Part shown: piece by piece, positions 7,963-16,368 of the stretch
Numbering within the stretch: the first letter of the stretch is position 1
How the letters are laid out: each line of letters starts with the position of its first letter
NCBI GenBank assembly: GCA_947258805.1
Contig: CAMYJV010000049.1
Coordinates: forward strand, 1-23,830
From: an uncultured Gammaproteobacteria bacterium
Lineage (GTDB): Bacteria; Pseudomonadota; Gammaproteobacteria; GCA-2729495
Length of the DNA stretch: 23,830 bases
Direction of reading: 5' to 3'
Made by a program: the position numbers and the translations under genes
Notes under the pieces: model-generated
What the model was told of the DNA's origin: nothing
The model's database searches: none
Seen by the model: only the letters and a program-made list of their open reading frames with translations

Positions 7963-7990
7963 CCGGGGCATTTCTGCCCACGAAGCCTTT

Positions 7991-8060
7991 CGTAGGAGCG
8001 GCTTGCTTGGTCAGGACGACCTGATGTCGCGAAGGCCAGGGATGGCCGAGAGCGGCCAGC
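7991..8060. repeat. Degenerate GTAGGAGCGGCTTGC-type REP-like sequence
   Basis: The stretch starts with GTAGGAGCGGCTTGC, a sequence that recurs in REP-like palindromes of pseudomonads and relatives, followed by the partly self-complementary GGTCAGGACGACCTG and GGCCAGGGATGGCC. The second REP arm (GCCGCTCCTAC) is missing, so this is at most a decayed copy. It fills the gap between ilvA and the ParE remnant, where I see no gene. Confidence 0.35.
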
Positions 8061-8105
8061 CGCGATCACCGCTACCATCGCCAAAGGTCTCGCGGGATCA
8101 TTTCG

Positions 8106-8332
8106 GTCCGTTTCGAGCAGGACCTGGCGGAGATCGTCGCCTGGAATCGCATCCCACGCGCGGTCATGTGCCGCCGGAACTCGATGCCATCGGGGTGAAG
8201 GATCGCCGCGAAATCCACTTCAAGCCGTACCGTGTCGTGTACCAGGTTGTTGGCCGACAGGTCGTTGTTCAGGTGATCGCAGACGGCCGGCGCAGCTTGG
8301 TGCATCTGTTGGAGCGTCGATTGTTAAGATGA
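8106..8332 (+). pseudogene. RelE/ParE-family toxin remnant
   Basis: The last 54 codons (8168-8332) read VPPELDAIGVKDRREIHFKPYRV, then VYQVVGRQVVVQVIADGRR and a final LLERRLLR before TGA. This is the typical C-terminal half of a ParE/RelE-type toxin, including the Arg-rich FKPYRV strand. A matching N-terminal fragment, VRFEQDLAEIVAWN, lies in another frame at 8106-8147. The middle helix-loop part of a normal toxin of roughly 95 aa is missing, and the two fragments are out of frame. No antitoxin gene is visible upstream. ParE toxins poison gyrase and RelE toxins cleave mRNA on ribosomes; this copy should do neither. Confidence 0.65.
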
Positions 8333-8433
8333 CGGTCGCCATCCGGATATTTGTCGCGTGAATATCATTTTGACGCGTATTATTGGATAACTGAATTGGC
8401 AGGCTGCCCGGGAACAGCTGCAGGGACTTGACC
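8333..8433 (+). promoter_or_regulatory. AT-rich upstream region of fghA with ribosome binding site
   Basis: This is a 101-nt non-coding stretch whose 8343-8398 part is markedly AT-richer than its surroundings and holds TTGACG and TATTATTGGATAAC elements. These could belong to a promoter, but no pair has ideal 17-nt spacing. AGGGA at 8422-8426 sits 7 nt before ATG 8434 and decides that start over the in-frame TTG at 8428. No FrmR-type operator was recognised. Confidence 0.4.
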
Positions 8434-9270
8434 ATGGAAACCGTCGCCTCCCATCGCTGCTTTGGCGGCACGCTTGGCTACTACCAGCACGCGTCAGCGT
8501 CCACCAAGTGCGATATGCGCTTCTCGGTGTTCGTGCCCCTCGGCGACGGGCCGTTCCCGGTGCTGTGGTGGTTGTCAGGGCTCACGTGCACGGAGGACAA
8601 CTTCACGGTCAAGGCCGGCGCGTACGCTCACGCGACGCGACATGGCCTGATGATCGTCGCGCCCGACACCAGCCCACGCGGCGACGATGTGCCCAATGAC
8701 GACGCCTATGACCTGGGCCAGGGCGCCGGGTTCTACGTAGACGCGACGCGGCGGCCATGGAGCCGCAACTACCACATGTACAGCTATGTCACGGCCGAGT
8801 TGCCGGAGCTGCTATTAAATGAGTTCCCCGGCGACGACTCCGCGCAGGGCATTGCCGGCCACTCGATGGGTGGGCACGGCGCCCTGACCATTGGCCTGAA
8901 GCACCCCGACCGCTACCGGTCCATGTCGGCCTTCGCGCCCATCGTCGCACCGACGCAGGTACCGTGGGGCCAGAAGGCGCTCACAGCCTATCTTGGCGAT
9001 GATAAGGAAAAGTGGGCGCCTTACGACGCGTGTGAACTCATGCGTGCCGCCGGCGATCGCAGCGACGCGCCGCCGATACTCGTGGACCAGGGCCTGGCCG
9101 ACAATTTTCTCGCCGAGCAGTTGCAGCCGGAACGCTTCGAAGCCGCTTGCTCCGACGTCGATCAGCGGCTGGTCCTGCGCCGCCACGAGGGCTACGATCA
9201 CAGCTACTTTTTCATCGCGTCGTTCATCGATGAACACATCGAGCACCACGCGGCGATACTGAAACCCTAG
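8434..9270 (+). CDS. fghA: S-formylglutathione hydrolase
   Basis: A 278-aa esterase-D-family alpha/beta hydrolase. It hydrolyses S-formylglutathione to formate and glutathione, the second step of glutathione-dependent formaldehyde detoxification in the cytoplasm. The nucleophile is S144 in GIAGHSMGGHGAL, the acid is D223 in QGLADNF and the base is H256 in HEGYDHSYFF. The oxyanion-hole region WWLSGLTCTEDNF and the family motif APDTSPRG are intact, and the length is normal. ATG 8434 has a good Shine-Dalgarno sequence. It is followed on the same strand by the class III dehydrogenase that makes its substrate, but the 146-nt gap contains a strong inverted repeat, so the two may be separately transcribed or differentially expressed. 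Confidence 0.96.
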   Translation: METVASHRCFGGTLGYYQHASASTKCDMRFSVFVPLGDGPFPVLWWLSGLTCTEDNFTVKAGAYAHATRHGLMIVAPDTSPRGDDVPNDDAYDLGQGAGFYVDATRRPWSRNYHMYSYVTAELPELLLNEFPGDDSAQGIAGHSMGGHGALTIGLKHPDRYRSMSAFAPIVAPTQVPWGQKALTAYLGDDKEKWAPYDACELMRAAGDRSDAPPILVDQGLADNFLAEQLQPERFEAACSDVDQRLVLRRHEGYDHSYFFIASFIDEHIEHHAAILKP

Positions 9271-9279
9271 GACGATCCT

Positions 9280-9362
9280 GGGGACATTTTGCTTTTTTGC
9301 GTCGTTGGACCCACTGCGAACAGGCTAGGCTTTTTGGCGCAGCAAAAAAGCAGAATGTCCCC
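9280..9362. repeat. Inverted repeat (20 of 21 bp) between fghA and adhC
   Basis: The left arm 9280-9300 (GGGGACATTTTGCTTTTTTG and one further base) and the right arm 9342-9362 are reverse complements with a single mismatch, separated by 41 nt. The outer ends read GGGGACA/TGTCCCC, related in style to the GGGGACAGTTTACTT tag at 1211-1231. The T6 tract in the left arm and A6 in the right arm mean the stem might attenuate transcription between the two formaldehyde genes. Confidence 0.85.
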
Positions 9363-9398
9363 CAACTACAGCGAAAAACCAGGATGTCTCTAAACTAG

Positions 9399-10523
<1,125 letters not shown>

Positions 10524-10607
10524 GGCGCTTGTCGAACCCGGCCTTCCACGCCCGGCCGCGGCTGCCCTGACCTCGTTGCCGACCCGCCCCGGCCGAACGA
10601 CCTCAAC

Positions 10608-11591
10608 CTATATCCACCGCTTGAAGCGGAAAATGATCAGCGCGATGACGGCCAGGCCCAGCATGATGCCGCTGACGGTCATGAAGGCGCTGGGGTCCTC
10701 CAGGCCCGGCAGCCCGGCCACGTTCATGCCGAACAGACCCGTCAGGAACCCCAGCGGCAGGAATATTGCGGCCACGATTGACAACAGATAAACGCGGGCG
10801 TTTTGCTCTTGCGCGACTCGCGCGACGAATTCCTCGTGCGCCACCATGGCCCGCTCCCGGGCCAGGTCCAGGTCTTCCAGTGCCCGGATGATGTGATCGC
10901 CGGCCTCTCTGACCATGCGCACCTCATTTTTCGTGAACGGTGCGCCGCCCTGCCGGGCCACTTGCTCCAGGGCATCGCGTTGTGCGCTGAGATGACGCCG
11001 CAAGCGCGCGCATTGCCGGCGCAAGTCCGCAATCTGCATCTGCACCACGAGAGAGGACTCGTTCGACGTGGCGGACTCTGCTCCCTCGATCTGCTCCTCG
11101 AGATTGTCCACGGCCTGGCTGACCCGCTGCGTGAGGCCCTCCAGCAGCGCTATCAGGAACTGGCCCGGACTGGTGGGGCCCTGGCCCGAGTCGATCGCTG
11201 TGCGTATGTCCTGTACCGACTGGAGCCTGCGCCGGCGCGTGCTGATGATCCGTCCGGATTCCAGCCAGACACGCACGGCCACCATGTCATCGGGCTCCGC
11301 ACCGGGGTTGGAGTTGACGCCGCGGAGCATCACCAGCCAGCCGTCGCCCTGCTGCATGCTGCGCGGCCGGCCGTCGTCTGCGAGCAGAGCGTCCAGGATG
11401 TTTGAATCCAGTCCGCTCTTCTCCTCCAGCCACTGGCGACTGCCCGCTTCAGTGAAATTCAGGTGCACCCACAACAGTCCCTGGTCAGGCGACCAGCCGT
11501 TGACACCTTGCCAATCGAGCGCTTTGCCCCGGCCGGTCTGGTCAATCGCGTAGGCGCAGATCAACCCATTGTCGCTGTCAGACTCAGCCAT
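10608..11591 (-). CDS. zntB: ZntB-type CorA-family zinc/divalent cation transporter
   Basis: A 327-aa CorA-superfamily protein with a long soluble N-terminal funnel rich in helices (coiled coil about 150-260) and two C-terminal membrane helices. The signature FGMNVAGLPG follows the first helix; FGMN-(V/I)-xG-(I/V)-PG is the ZntB form of the CorA GMN motif. The length equals that of E. coli ZntB as I recall it. ZntB moves Zn2+ across the inner membrane (described first as efflux, later as proton-coupled uptake). The start ATG 11591 overlaps the end of the upstream MscS gene by 8 nt, so the two are translationally coupled. The likely operon is marR-mscS-zntB. Confidence 0.9.
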   Translation of the reverse strand: MAESDSDNGLICAYAIDQTGRGKALDWQGVNGWSPDQGLLWVHLNFTEAGSRQWLEEKSGLDSNILDALLADDGRPRSMQQGDGWLVMLRGVNSNPGAEPDDMVAVRVWLESGRIISTRRRRLQSVQDIRTAIDSGQGPTSPGQFLIALLEGLTQRVSQAVDNLEEQIEGAESATSNESSLVVQMQIADLRRQCARLRRHLSAQRDALEQVARQGGAPFTKNEVRMVREAGDHIIRALEDLDLARERAMVAHEEFVARVAQEQNARVYLLSIVAAIFLPLGFLTGLFGMNVAGLPGLEDPSAFMTVSGIMLGLAVIALIIFRFKRWI

Positions 11592-12468
11592 CGCTCGGTT
11601 CCTCGGCGCGGCTCAGCCGCACCTCCAGTGGGTGTCCCACATCCAGGTGCAGATCCCGTTGCGGGAACGCGATCACTATGCCGTGCTTGCGGAACAGCTC
11701 GTCGATACGAAAGCGGAGGTCGGATCGAATTCTGCGTAATTCGGATTCGGTCCTGACCTCCACCCAGAAATAACAGTCGAACAGCAGCGCGTTATCACCG
11801 AATTCCTCGAAAGCGATGGTTGGCGCCGGCGTGGTGTTGATCTCGCGGTGCTCGGTCATCGCTTGCAGCAAAGCGCTTTCCACTTCGCGGACTGGTGAGC
11901 CGTAGGCCACACCCACGCCCACGCGCGTCCGAATCTTGTGATCGACCAGCGTCCAGTTGATTACAGTTTGTTCCAGCAATTTACTGTTCGGTACCAGCAA
12001 GTGCACGCCGTCAGTCCGCCGAATCCGCGTCGAGCGGTTGCCGATGCGCTCGATCACGCCCTTGGATCCCTCGATTTCCACAAAGTCGCCGATTCGCACC
12101 GGACGCTCGGTCATCAGGATCCAGCCGCTGATGAAGTTATTGATAATGGCCTGCGCGCCGAAGCCAACACCAATCGCGATTGCGCCGGTTGCGAAAGCCA
12201 TGGCGGTAATCGGGATGTGGAGCATTCCCATGGCCGTTATGATCAGGATGATCAGCAGGCTGTAGAAGAACACCCGCTGGATGGCATGAATAGAGTCCGG
12301 GTTGAGCTTTCGCCTCTCGAGTTGCCGGCCGATCAGGGTCTCTACGCGCCGGATGATGAAAATGCCGATAATCAGGAACAACGCCGCCAGCACGAGCTGA
12401 CTCACGGTAATCTGATTGCCGTCGGCAAGGCTTATTAGCGGGAATTCCCAGATCTCGACGAAGTTCAT
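11584..12468 (-). CDS. Small MscS-family mechanosensitive channel
   Basis: A 294-aa inner-membrane channel with three N-terminal helices (about 22-40, 66-85 and 88-120) and the full MscS cytoplasmic part. The pore helix is IGVGFGAQAIINNFISGWIL, followed by ERPVRIGDFVEIEG, the beta-domain segment RRTDGVHLLVPNSKLLEQTVINW and the C-terminal PQRDLHL motif. The length is normal for MscS. The C-terminus overlaps zntB and its start lies 33 nt after the marR stop, so it is probably co-transcribed with both. A MarR-regulated MscS-ZntB pair suggests response to a chemical or metal stress, but that is inference. No clear Shine-Dalgarno sequence is seen before ATG 12468. Confidence 0.92.
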   Translation of the reverse strand: MNFVEIWEFPLISLADGNQITVSQLVLAALFLIIGIFIIRRVETLIGRQLERRKLNPDSIHAIQRVFFYSLLIILIITAMGMLHIPITAMAFATGAIAIGVGFGAQAIINNFISGWILMTERPVRIGDFVEIEGSKGVIERIGNRSTRIRRTDGVHLLVPNSKLLEQTVINWTLVDHKIRTRVGVGVAYGSPVREVESALLQAMTEHREINTTPAPTIAFEEFGDNALLFDCYFWVEVRTESELRRIRSDLRFRIDELFRKHGIVIAFPQRDLHLDVGHPLEVRLSRAEEPSDG

Positions 12469-12501
12469 CGGCGGGTGCTGTGCGAAATTTCTGTGTCCAG
12501 T

Positions 12502-12999
12502 CTAATCAGTGTCAGACAGCTGTGCGAGCAGAAGCTTGCGCAGGCTGGCGGCCATGGCGTGGCGTTCGCGGCGGGTCAGTTGCTCGAGTTGTTGATTTGC
12601 AGCCTCTAGTCGTGCGCCGATGGCCTTGTCGATCAACGCTCGGCCCACCGCCGTCAGGCGTACCTGGACGCCGCGGCGGTCGTTCGGATCTGGTTGCCGG
12701 CTCACCCAGCCGCGCGCCTCCAGCCCGTCGATCCGCGTGGTCATCGCGCCGGACGTCAGCATGGCCGCCTCGGCCAATGCAGAGGCAGACATCCGAAACG
12801 GCTTGCCCTGCCGGCGGAGTGCCGACAGCACATCGTACTCCCAGAGCTTCAGTTGCAGTGGCCTGAGGGCCTTCTCCGCGTCGCGGCGTAGCAGCTTGCC
12901 GAGCAGCTGCACCCGCACCACGATGCCCAGGGCCTCGCAATCCAGCTCGGGGCGCTCCCCCCGCCATTCGGCCAACAGCTCATCAACGGCATCGCTCAT
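12502..12999 (-). CDS. MarR-family transcriptional regulator
   Basis: A 165-aa regulator with the MarR winged helix at about residues 50-125: LWEYDVLSALRRQG, recognition-helix region MLTSGAMTTRIDGLEARGWV and the wing motif DPNDRRGVQVRLTAVGRALID. The dimerisation helices flank it. The open frame runs upstream to 13128, but ATG 12999 (MSDAVDELLAEW) matches family length and leaves the operator region outside the gene. MarR proteins usually repress themselves and a neighbour and release DNA on binding small phenolic or lipid ligands or on oxidation. Palindromic sites lie 25-52 nt upstream. It is first gene of the probable marR-mscS-zntB operon and divergent from small ORFs starting at 13097. Confidence 0.92.
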   Translation of the reverse strand: MSDAVDELLAEWRGERPELDCEALGIVVRVQLLGKLLRRDAEKALRPLQLKLWEYDVLSALRRQGKPFRMSASALAEAAMLTSGAMTTRIDGLEARGWVSRQPDPNDRRGVQVRLTAVGRALIDKAIGARLEAANQQLEQLTRRERHAMAASLRKLLLAQLSDTD

Positions 13000-13023
13000 T
13001 GAACATAGGATAGCAGTCAAATA

Positions 13024-13051
13024 TTTCGATATCAAAAAGCTTGACATCAAG
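13024..13051. promoter_or_regulatory. Probable MarR operator pair
   Basis: Two palindromes lie between marR and the divergent ORFs. TTTCGATATCAAAA (13024-13037) is a palindrome with one mismatched pair, and CTTGACATCAAG (13040-13051) has perfect 5-nt arms. Both contain GA(T/C)ATCAA, 15 nt apart. AT-rich CTTGATATCAAG-like palindromes are typical of MarR binding sites. The assignment to the adjacent regulator is inferred from position. Confidence 0.65.
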
Positions 13052-13068
13052 AGAAATTCGCCTAATCT
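13041..13068 (+). promoter_or_regulatory. Candidate sigma70 promoter overlapping the MarR-like palindrome
   Basis: A consensus -35 box TTGACA (13041-13046) lies inside the second palindrome and is followed after 16 nt by TAATCT (13063-13068) as a -10 box. Transcription would run rightward into the ORF at 13097, which has GGGAGG at 13082-13087. Binding at the palindrome would cover the -35 box, a classic repression arrangement. Confidence 0.55.
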
Positions 13069-13096
13069 CAGCCTGGTTAACGGGAGGTAGCTCTTC

Positions 13097-13285
13097 ATGG
13101 CAATGTCCAACAGCGGGAATCTCGTCACGCCCCGCCCAGCCGCCCGCCCCGCATTCCGAGGCCAGGGCAGTTACGGCGTATTTGCGGGGGGCCGGACGAC
13201 TGCGCCCGACCCCGCCGGCGGCCTGGCCGGGAACACCCCGGCGTGCGGAGTTGAAAGCAGCGTAAAAGGGGGCAGGCGGCCGTGA
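13097..13285 (+). CDS. Small protein of unknown function (first of three overlapping small ORFs)
   Basis: A 62-aa Gly/Pro/Arg-rich ORF with no recognised domain. Coding status is supported by an excellent GGGAGG Shine-Dalgarno sequence 9 nt before ATG 13097 (an in-frame second ATG is at 13103), by the promoter just upstream, and by a GTGA overlap with the next ORF at 13282-13285. The composition is not typical of a folded protein, so it may instead be the truncated start of a former MarR-controlled gene, or a leader ORF coupling translation of the next genes. I do not recognise a homologue. Confidence 0.45.
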   Translation: MAMSNSGNLVTPRPAARPAFRGQGSYGVFAGGRTTAPDPAGGLAGNTPACGVESSVKGGRRP

Positions 13286-13503
13286 CCCGGGAAATCGAAC
13301 CGTCGACGGAGCGCGACTGGGATGACCATGCCCCGGACGTGATCGGAGACCTGGATCAGCTGGCCGCCAAGCTTGACGGCGGAGACCACGCTCCTGCCGG
13401 CAGGCAGGCAAAGGCGCGGTTGAACTGGCGCACGATCGAGGAGATTCGGGAACAACAGCTCTTGCGTTCTCAGCTGGAGGACTTCGACCACTATGTCGTT
13501 TGA
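13282..13503 (+). CDS. Small acidic protein with WRxIEExRE C-terminal motif (PA3496/DUF3545-like)
   Basis: A 73-aa ORF starting at GTG 13282 within the GTGA overlap with the preceding stop; AAAAGGGGG lies 10-18 nt upstream. The first half is acidic (DWDDHAPDVIGDLDQLAAKLDG). The C-terminal part RLNWRTIEEIREQQLLRSQL followed by EDFDHYVV resembles the short DUF3545 and PA3496-type proteins, which end in a basic W-R-x-I-E-x-x-R-E helix and an acidic tail. The function of those families is poorly known, and this match is by eye only. Its end overlaps the next ORF by 11 nt, which argues for real translation. Confidence 0.6.
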   Translation: MTREIEPSTERDWDDHAPDVIGDLDQLAAKLDGGDHAPAGRQAKARLNWRTIEEIREQQLLRSQLEDFDHYVV

Positions 13504-13711
13504 CAACACACAGCGGCTCCGTGCCCGACTGCTCGGAGGACGTTGGCTGAACGGTAGTGATCTGGAGGCGATCAGCGATGACGAGCCTCTTGTTCCGGTC
13601 ACGATCGGGCGGCACCGTGGGGACAATCGCTTCGGCGAGTGGGAGCCTCCCGGCAGGCAACGCCGGCGCAAATTGCGCCGCGGGCGCAACAAGCCGAGCC
13701 TGGACGACTGA
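13493..13711 (+). CDS. Small basic-tailed protein of unknown function
   Basis: A 72-aa ORF whose ATG 13493 overlaps the preceding stop (ATGTCGTTTGA), implying translational coupling. It has no membrane segment. The middle is neutral to acidic (LEAISDDEPLVPVTIGRHRGD) and the end is strongly basic (RQRRRKLRRGR), which could bind nucleic acid. I do not recognise a family. It ends 89 nt before the retropepsin-like protease gene on the same strand, so it may belong to that transcription unit or to the MarR-controlled one. Confidence 0.5.
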   Translation: MSFDNTQRLRARLLGGRWLNGSDLEAISDDEPLVPVTIGRHRGDNRFGEWEPPGRQRRRKLRRGRNKPSLDD

Positions 13712-13800
13712 GCAGCGCACTTGCCTGAACGCCCGGCCGCCGGGCGACAGGCGCCACCCGATGCTTCATAATCGCAGGTCTGCCCTACGGATGCTCAGAC

Positions 13801-14250
13801 ATGTCAAAGAAGCAGCCGCTCGCTGTTGTCGGCTGGCGCGAATGGGTCTCTCTGCCGGAACTCGGCATCGATCGCATCAAGGCTAAAGTCGATACCGGCG
13901 CGCGGACGTCCGCGCTGCACACTTTCGGCATTGAAGAATTTGAGCGGGACGGCGAGCGCTGGCTTCGTTTCGGCATGCATCCGGAGCAGCGTTCCGAGCG
14001 CGAGGTGACCTGCGAGGCGCCGGTACTGGATGAACGGGTAGTCACCGATTCCGGCGGCAACCGGGAGCAACGCTACGTGATTCGTACACAGCTTAAACTG
14101 GGCGATGCCAGCTGGCCGATCGAGGCCACGTTGACGGCGCGCGACAACATGCGTTTCCGGATGTTGCTCGGGCGCACGGCTATGCGTGGTCACCTGATGG
14201 TGAACCCCGGCAGGTCGTACCTCGTGGGTAAACGCCCACCGCGCAAATGA
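13801..14250 (+). CDS. Retropepsin-like aspartic endopeptidase (RimB-type, ATP-dependent zinc protease family)
   Basis: A 149-aa protein with the retropepsin active-site motif at residues 30-40 ([11 protein letters not shown], catalytic D31), the downstream flap-like strand region [23 protein letters not shown] and the closing motif [22 protein letters not shown]. Databases often call the family ATP-dependent zinc protease. The related Pseudomonas RimB is reported to act with RimK on the polyglutamate tail of ribosomal protein S6. The stop overlaps the next start by ATGA (14247-14250), and RimK is the third gene, so the context strongly supports a role in that modification. ATG 13801 is the first plausible start; the Shine-Dalgarno sequence is weak. 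Confidence 0.9.
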   Translation: MSKKQPLAVVGWREWVSLPELGIDRIKAKVDTGARTSALHTFGIEEFERDGERWLRFGMHPEQRSEREVTCEAPVLDERVVTDSGGNREQRYVIRTQLKLGDASWPIEATLTARDNMRFRMLLGRTAMRGHLMVNPGRSYLVGKRPPRK

Positions 14251-15326
14251 TCAAATCGCCGCGGCACATCCAGAGGAATGCGCCCGTTACCGTGGGCGGT
14301 TTCACGACTGCGCCCGGGGAACGACAGATTATCGATTTGCCGATTGCTGATCTGTACACCCACGCAGAAGTGCATATGCCGGTACAGATCGTTAACGGCG
14401 CCCGCCCGGGGCCGACTCTGCTGGTGTCTGCGGCCGTGCACGGCGATGAAATCAATGGGGTCGAGATCGTCCGCCGGCTGCTGGCCTACCGGGGGCTCAG
14501 CAAGCTGCGCGGCACTCTGCTCGCGGTGCCCATTGTCAACGTGCACGGTTTTCTCAACCAGTCGCGTTATCTGCCGGACCGCCGCGACCTGAACCGCTCG
14601 TTCCCCGGGAGCGAGAAGGGCTCTGTGGCCGCGCGCCTGGCACACCTGTTTACTGAGGAAGTCCTCAAGCACGCCGATTGCGGCATCGATATTCATACGG
14701 GCGCCCTGCATCGGTCGAATCTGCCCCAGATTCGAGCCAACCTCGACGATGCCGCCACACTGGAGCTCGCGCGCGCCTTCGGCGTGCCGGTGCTGATTAA
14801 CGCGAACCTGCGTGACGGGTCCCTGCGGGCGGCCGCCGCAAACCGCGGCATCCCGTCCTTGCTCTATGAGGCTGGCGAGGCGCTGCGCTTCGATGAAGTT
14901 GGCATTCGCGCGGGTCTGCGCGGCGTCTTGAGCGTCATGCGCACACTGAATATGTTGCCGGCCCGCAAACGGGCCCGGCCAGCCGTGGAACCCGTGATGG
15001 CGCGAGAAAGCCGCTGGGCGCGAGCCCCGGCCAGCGGTATCGTCCGGAATCACGCGACCCTCGGGCAACGGGTAAAGAAAGGCGACGTGCTCGCCACCTT
15101 GAGTGATCCTTTTGGCCAGAAGGAGAGCACCGCGAACGCGGCCTTTGCCGGTATCGTAATAGGACGGAGCAACCTGCCTCTGGCGCATGAGGGCGATGCG
15201 CTCTATCACGTAGCGGCCTTCGAGAAACTGTCTGATGCGGAATCCATCGTCGATGAGTTCCAGGCGCAGAATGAGCGCGTTCCGGACGCGGGTCCCCCAC
15301 CACCAGAATACGGAAGAACAGCATGA
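14247..15326 (+). CDS. Succinylglutamate desuccinylase/aspartoacylase-family (AstE-like) metallohydrolase
   Basis: A 359-aa M14-type zinc hydrolase. The zinc ligands are H65 and E68 in [10 protein letters not shown] and H150 in GIDIHTG; the substrate Arg region is DLNRSFPGS and the catalytic Glu is E208 in LLYEAGEAL. After about residue 270 comes a small barrel-sandwich (lipoyl/biotinyl-like) domain, ASGIVRN to GVIGRSN-type strands, as in many family members. AstE removes succinate from succinylglutamate, but this gene is not with other ast genes. It lies between RimB-type and RimK genes with ATGA overlaps on both sides, so an N-acyl or glutamyl substrate linked to S6 modification is plausible. 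That is inference. Confidence 0.9.
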   Translation: MIKSPRHIQRNAPVTVGGFTTAPGERQIIDLPIADLYTHAEVHMPVQIVNGARPGPTLLVSAAVHGDEINGVEIVRRLLAYRGLSKLRGTLLAVPIVNVHGFLNQSRYLPDRRDLNRSFPGSEKGSVAARLAHLFTEEVLKHADCGIDIHTGALHRSNLPQIRANLDDAATLELARAFGVPVLINANLRDGSLRAAAANRGIPSLLYEAGEALRFDEVGIRAGLRGVLSVMRTLNMLPARKRARPAVEPVMARESRWARAPASGIVRNHATLGQRVKKGDVLATLSDPFGQKESTANAAFAGIVIGRSNLPLAHEGDALYHVAAFEKLSDAESIVDEFQAQNERVPDAGPPPPEYGRTA

Positions 15327-16228
15327 AGATCGGAATTCTGTCTACCAGCAAGAACCTCTACTCGACCAAGCGGCTCGTAGAGGCGGCCACCACTAAAGGA
15401 CACGAGGTGCGGGTCATCAACCACAAGCGCTGTTATATGAACATCGCGACGCACCGGCCGGCGGTTCACATCAAGGGCGAGGAACTGGTGGGTTTTGATG
15501 CCATCATTCCGCGTATTGGCGCGTCGGTTACCTTCTACGGCACCGCCGTCGTGCGGCAGTTCGAGATGATGGGCGTCTATTGCGTGAACGAGTCTGTGGC
15601 CATTACCCGGTCGCGCGACAAATTACGCGCGCTTCAGCTGCTGTCCCGCAAGGGTGTGGGTATGCCAGTGACAGGGTTCGCCAATTCGCCAGACGATACG
15701 AACGACCTGCTCGGTCTCGTGGGCGGAGCGCCGGTCGTGATCAAGCTGCTCGAGGGCACGCAGGGGGTGGGTGTGGTGCTGGCAGAGACGCATAAGGCGG
15801 CCGAGAGCGTGATCGAGGCCTTTCGTGGTCTGAACGCCAATATCCTGGTGCAGGAATTCATTGGCGAAGCCGGCGGTGCCGACATTCGCTGCCTCGTCGT
15901 GGGAGAGAAGGTGGTCGCCTCGATGAAACGGCAGGGCAAGGAAGGCGAGTTCAGATCGAACCTCCACCGCGGTGGGTCGGCAGAACTGATCAAGATCACC
16001 CCGGAAGAAAGATCGACAGCGGTGCGGGCGGCAAGAATCATGGGGCTGAACGTTGCCGGCGTGGATCTGTTGCGATCCAACCATGGCCCGGTCGTCATGG
16101 AAGTGAACTCGTCGCCGGGGCTGGAAGGTATCGAGAAGGCTACCGGCAAAGACGTGGCGGGCCTGATCATCGAGTTCATCGAAAAACATGCCCGGCCAGG
16201 GCGCACCCGAACACGCGGGACCGGGTAA
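15323..16228 (+). CDS. rimK: Ribosomal protein S6--L-glutamate ligase (RimK)
   Basis: A 301-aa ATP-grasp ligase that adds glutamate residues to the C-terminus of ribosomal protein S6 and can also make poly-alpha-glutamate. The N-terminal preATP-grasp domain begins [20 protein letters not shown]. The ATP-grasp part shows [54 protein letters not shown], the RGG-containing [10 protein letters not shown] and the Mg-binding [14 protein letters not shown]. The length is normal for RimK. The start overlaps the AstE-like gene by ATGA. It is the last gene of the triad. Confidence 0.95.
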   Translation: MKIGILSTSKNLYSTKRLVEAATTKGHEVRVINHKRCYMNIATHRPAVHIKGEELVGFDAIIPRIGASVTFYGTAVVRQFEMMGVYCVNESVAITRSRDKLRALQLLSRKGVGMPVTGFANSPDDTNDLLGLVGGAPVVIKLLEGTQGVGVVLAETHKAAESVIEAFRGLNANILVQEFIGEAGGADIRCLVVGEKVVASMKRQGKEGEFRSNLHRGGSAELIKITPEERSTAVRAARIMGLNVAGVDLLRSNHGPVVMEVNSSPGLEGIEKATGKDVAGLIIEFIEKHARPGRTRTRGTG

Positions 16229-16330
16229 TGGTTTCTAGGGCTTCGGCTCAGGCAGGGATTGATACCGAAAGCTGAGCATCTTTGAAATGCTTTGGCGGCA
16301 TTTTATGGTGTGAATAAATCCCGGTTGAGG

Positions 16331-16348
16331 GCCGCTATTACCAGCGGC
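16331..16348. terminator. Possible stem-loop between convergent rimK and UPF0316 genes
   Basis: GCCGCT (16331-16336) and AGCGGC (16343-16348) form a 6-bp stem with a 6-nt loop in the 140-nt gap between convergent genes. There is no clear T-run on either side, so terminator function is a guess. Confidence 0.3.
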
Positions 16349-16368
16349 GTCGATGCGTATCGCACGTT

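Noticed and set aside
13282..13720. Minus-strand ORFs overlapping the small-gene chain
   Set aside because: The chained overlaps, Shine-Dalgarno and promoter all favour the plus strand; the antisense frames run into the marR promoter and have no motifs.
14190..15209. 339-codon ORF antisense to the AstE-like gene
   Set aside because: Shadow frame of a gene with intact zinc and catalytic motifs; no independent start signal or domain.
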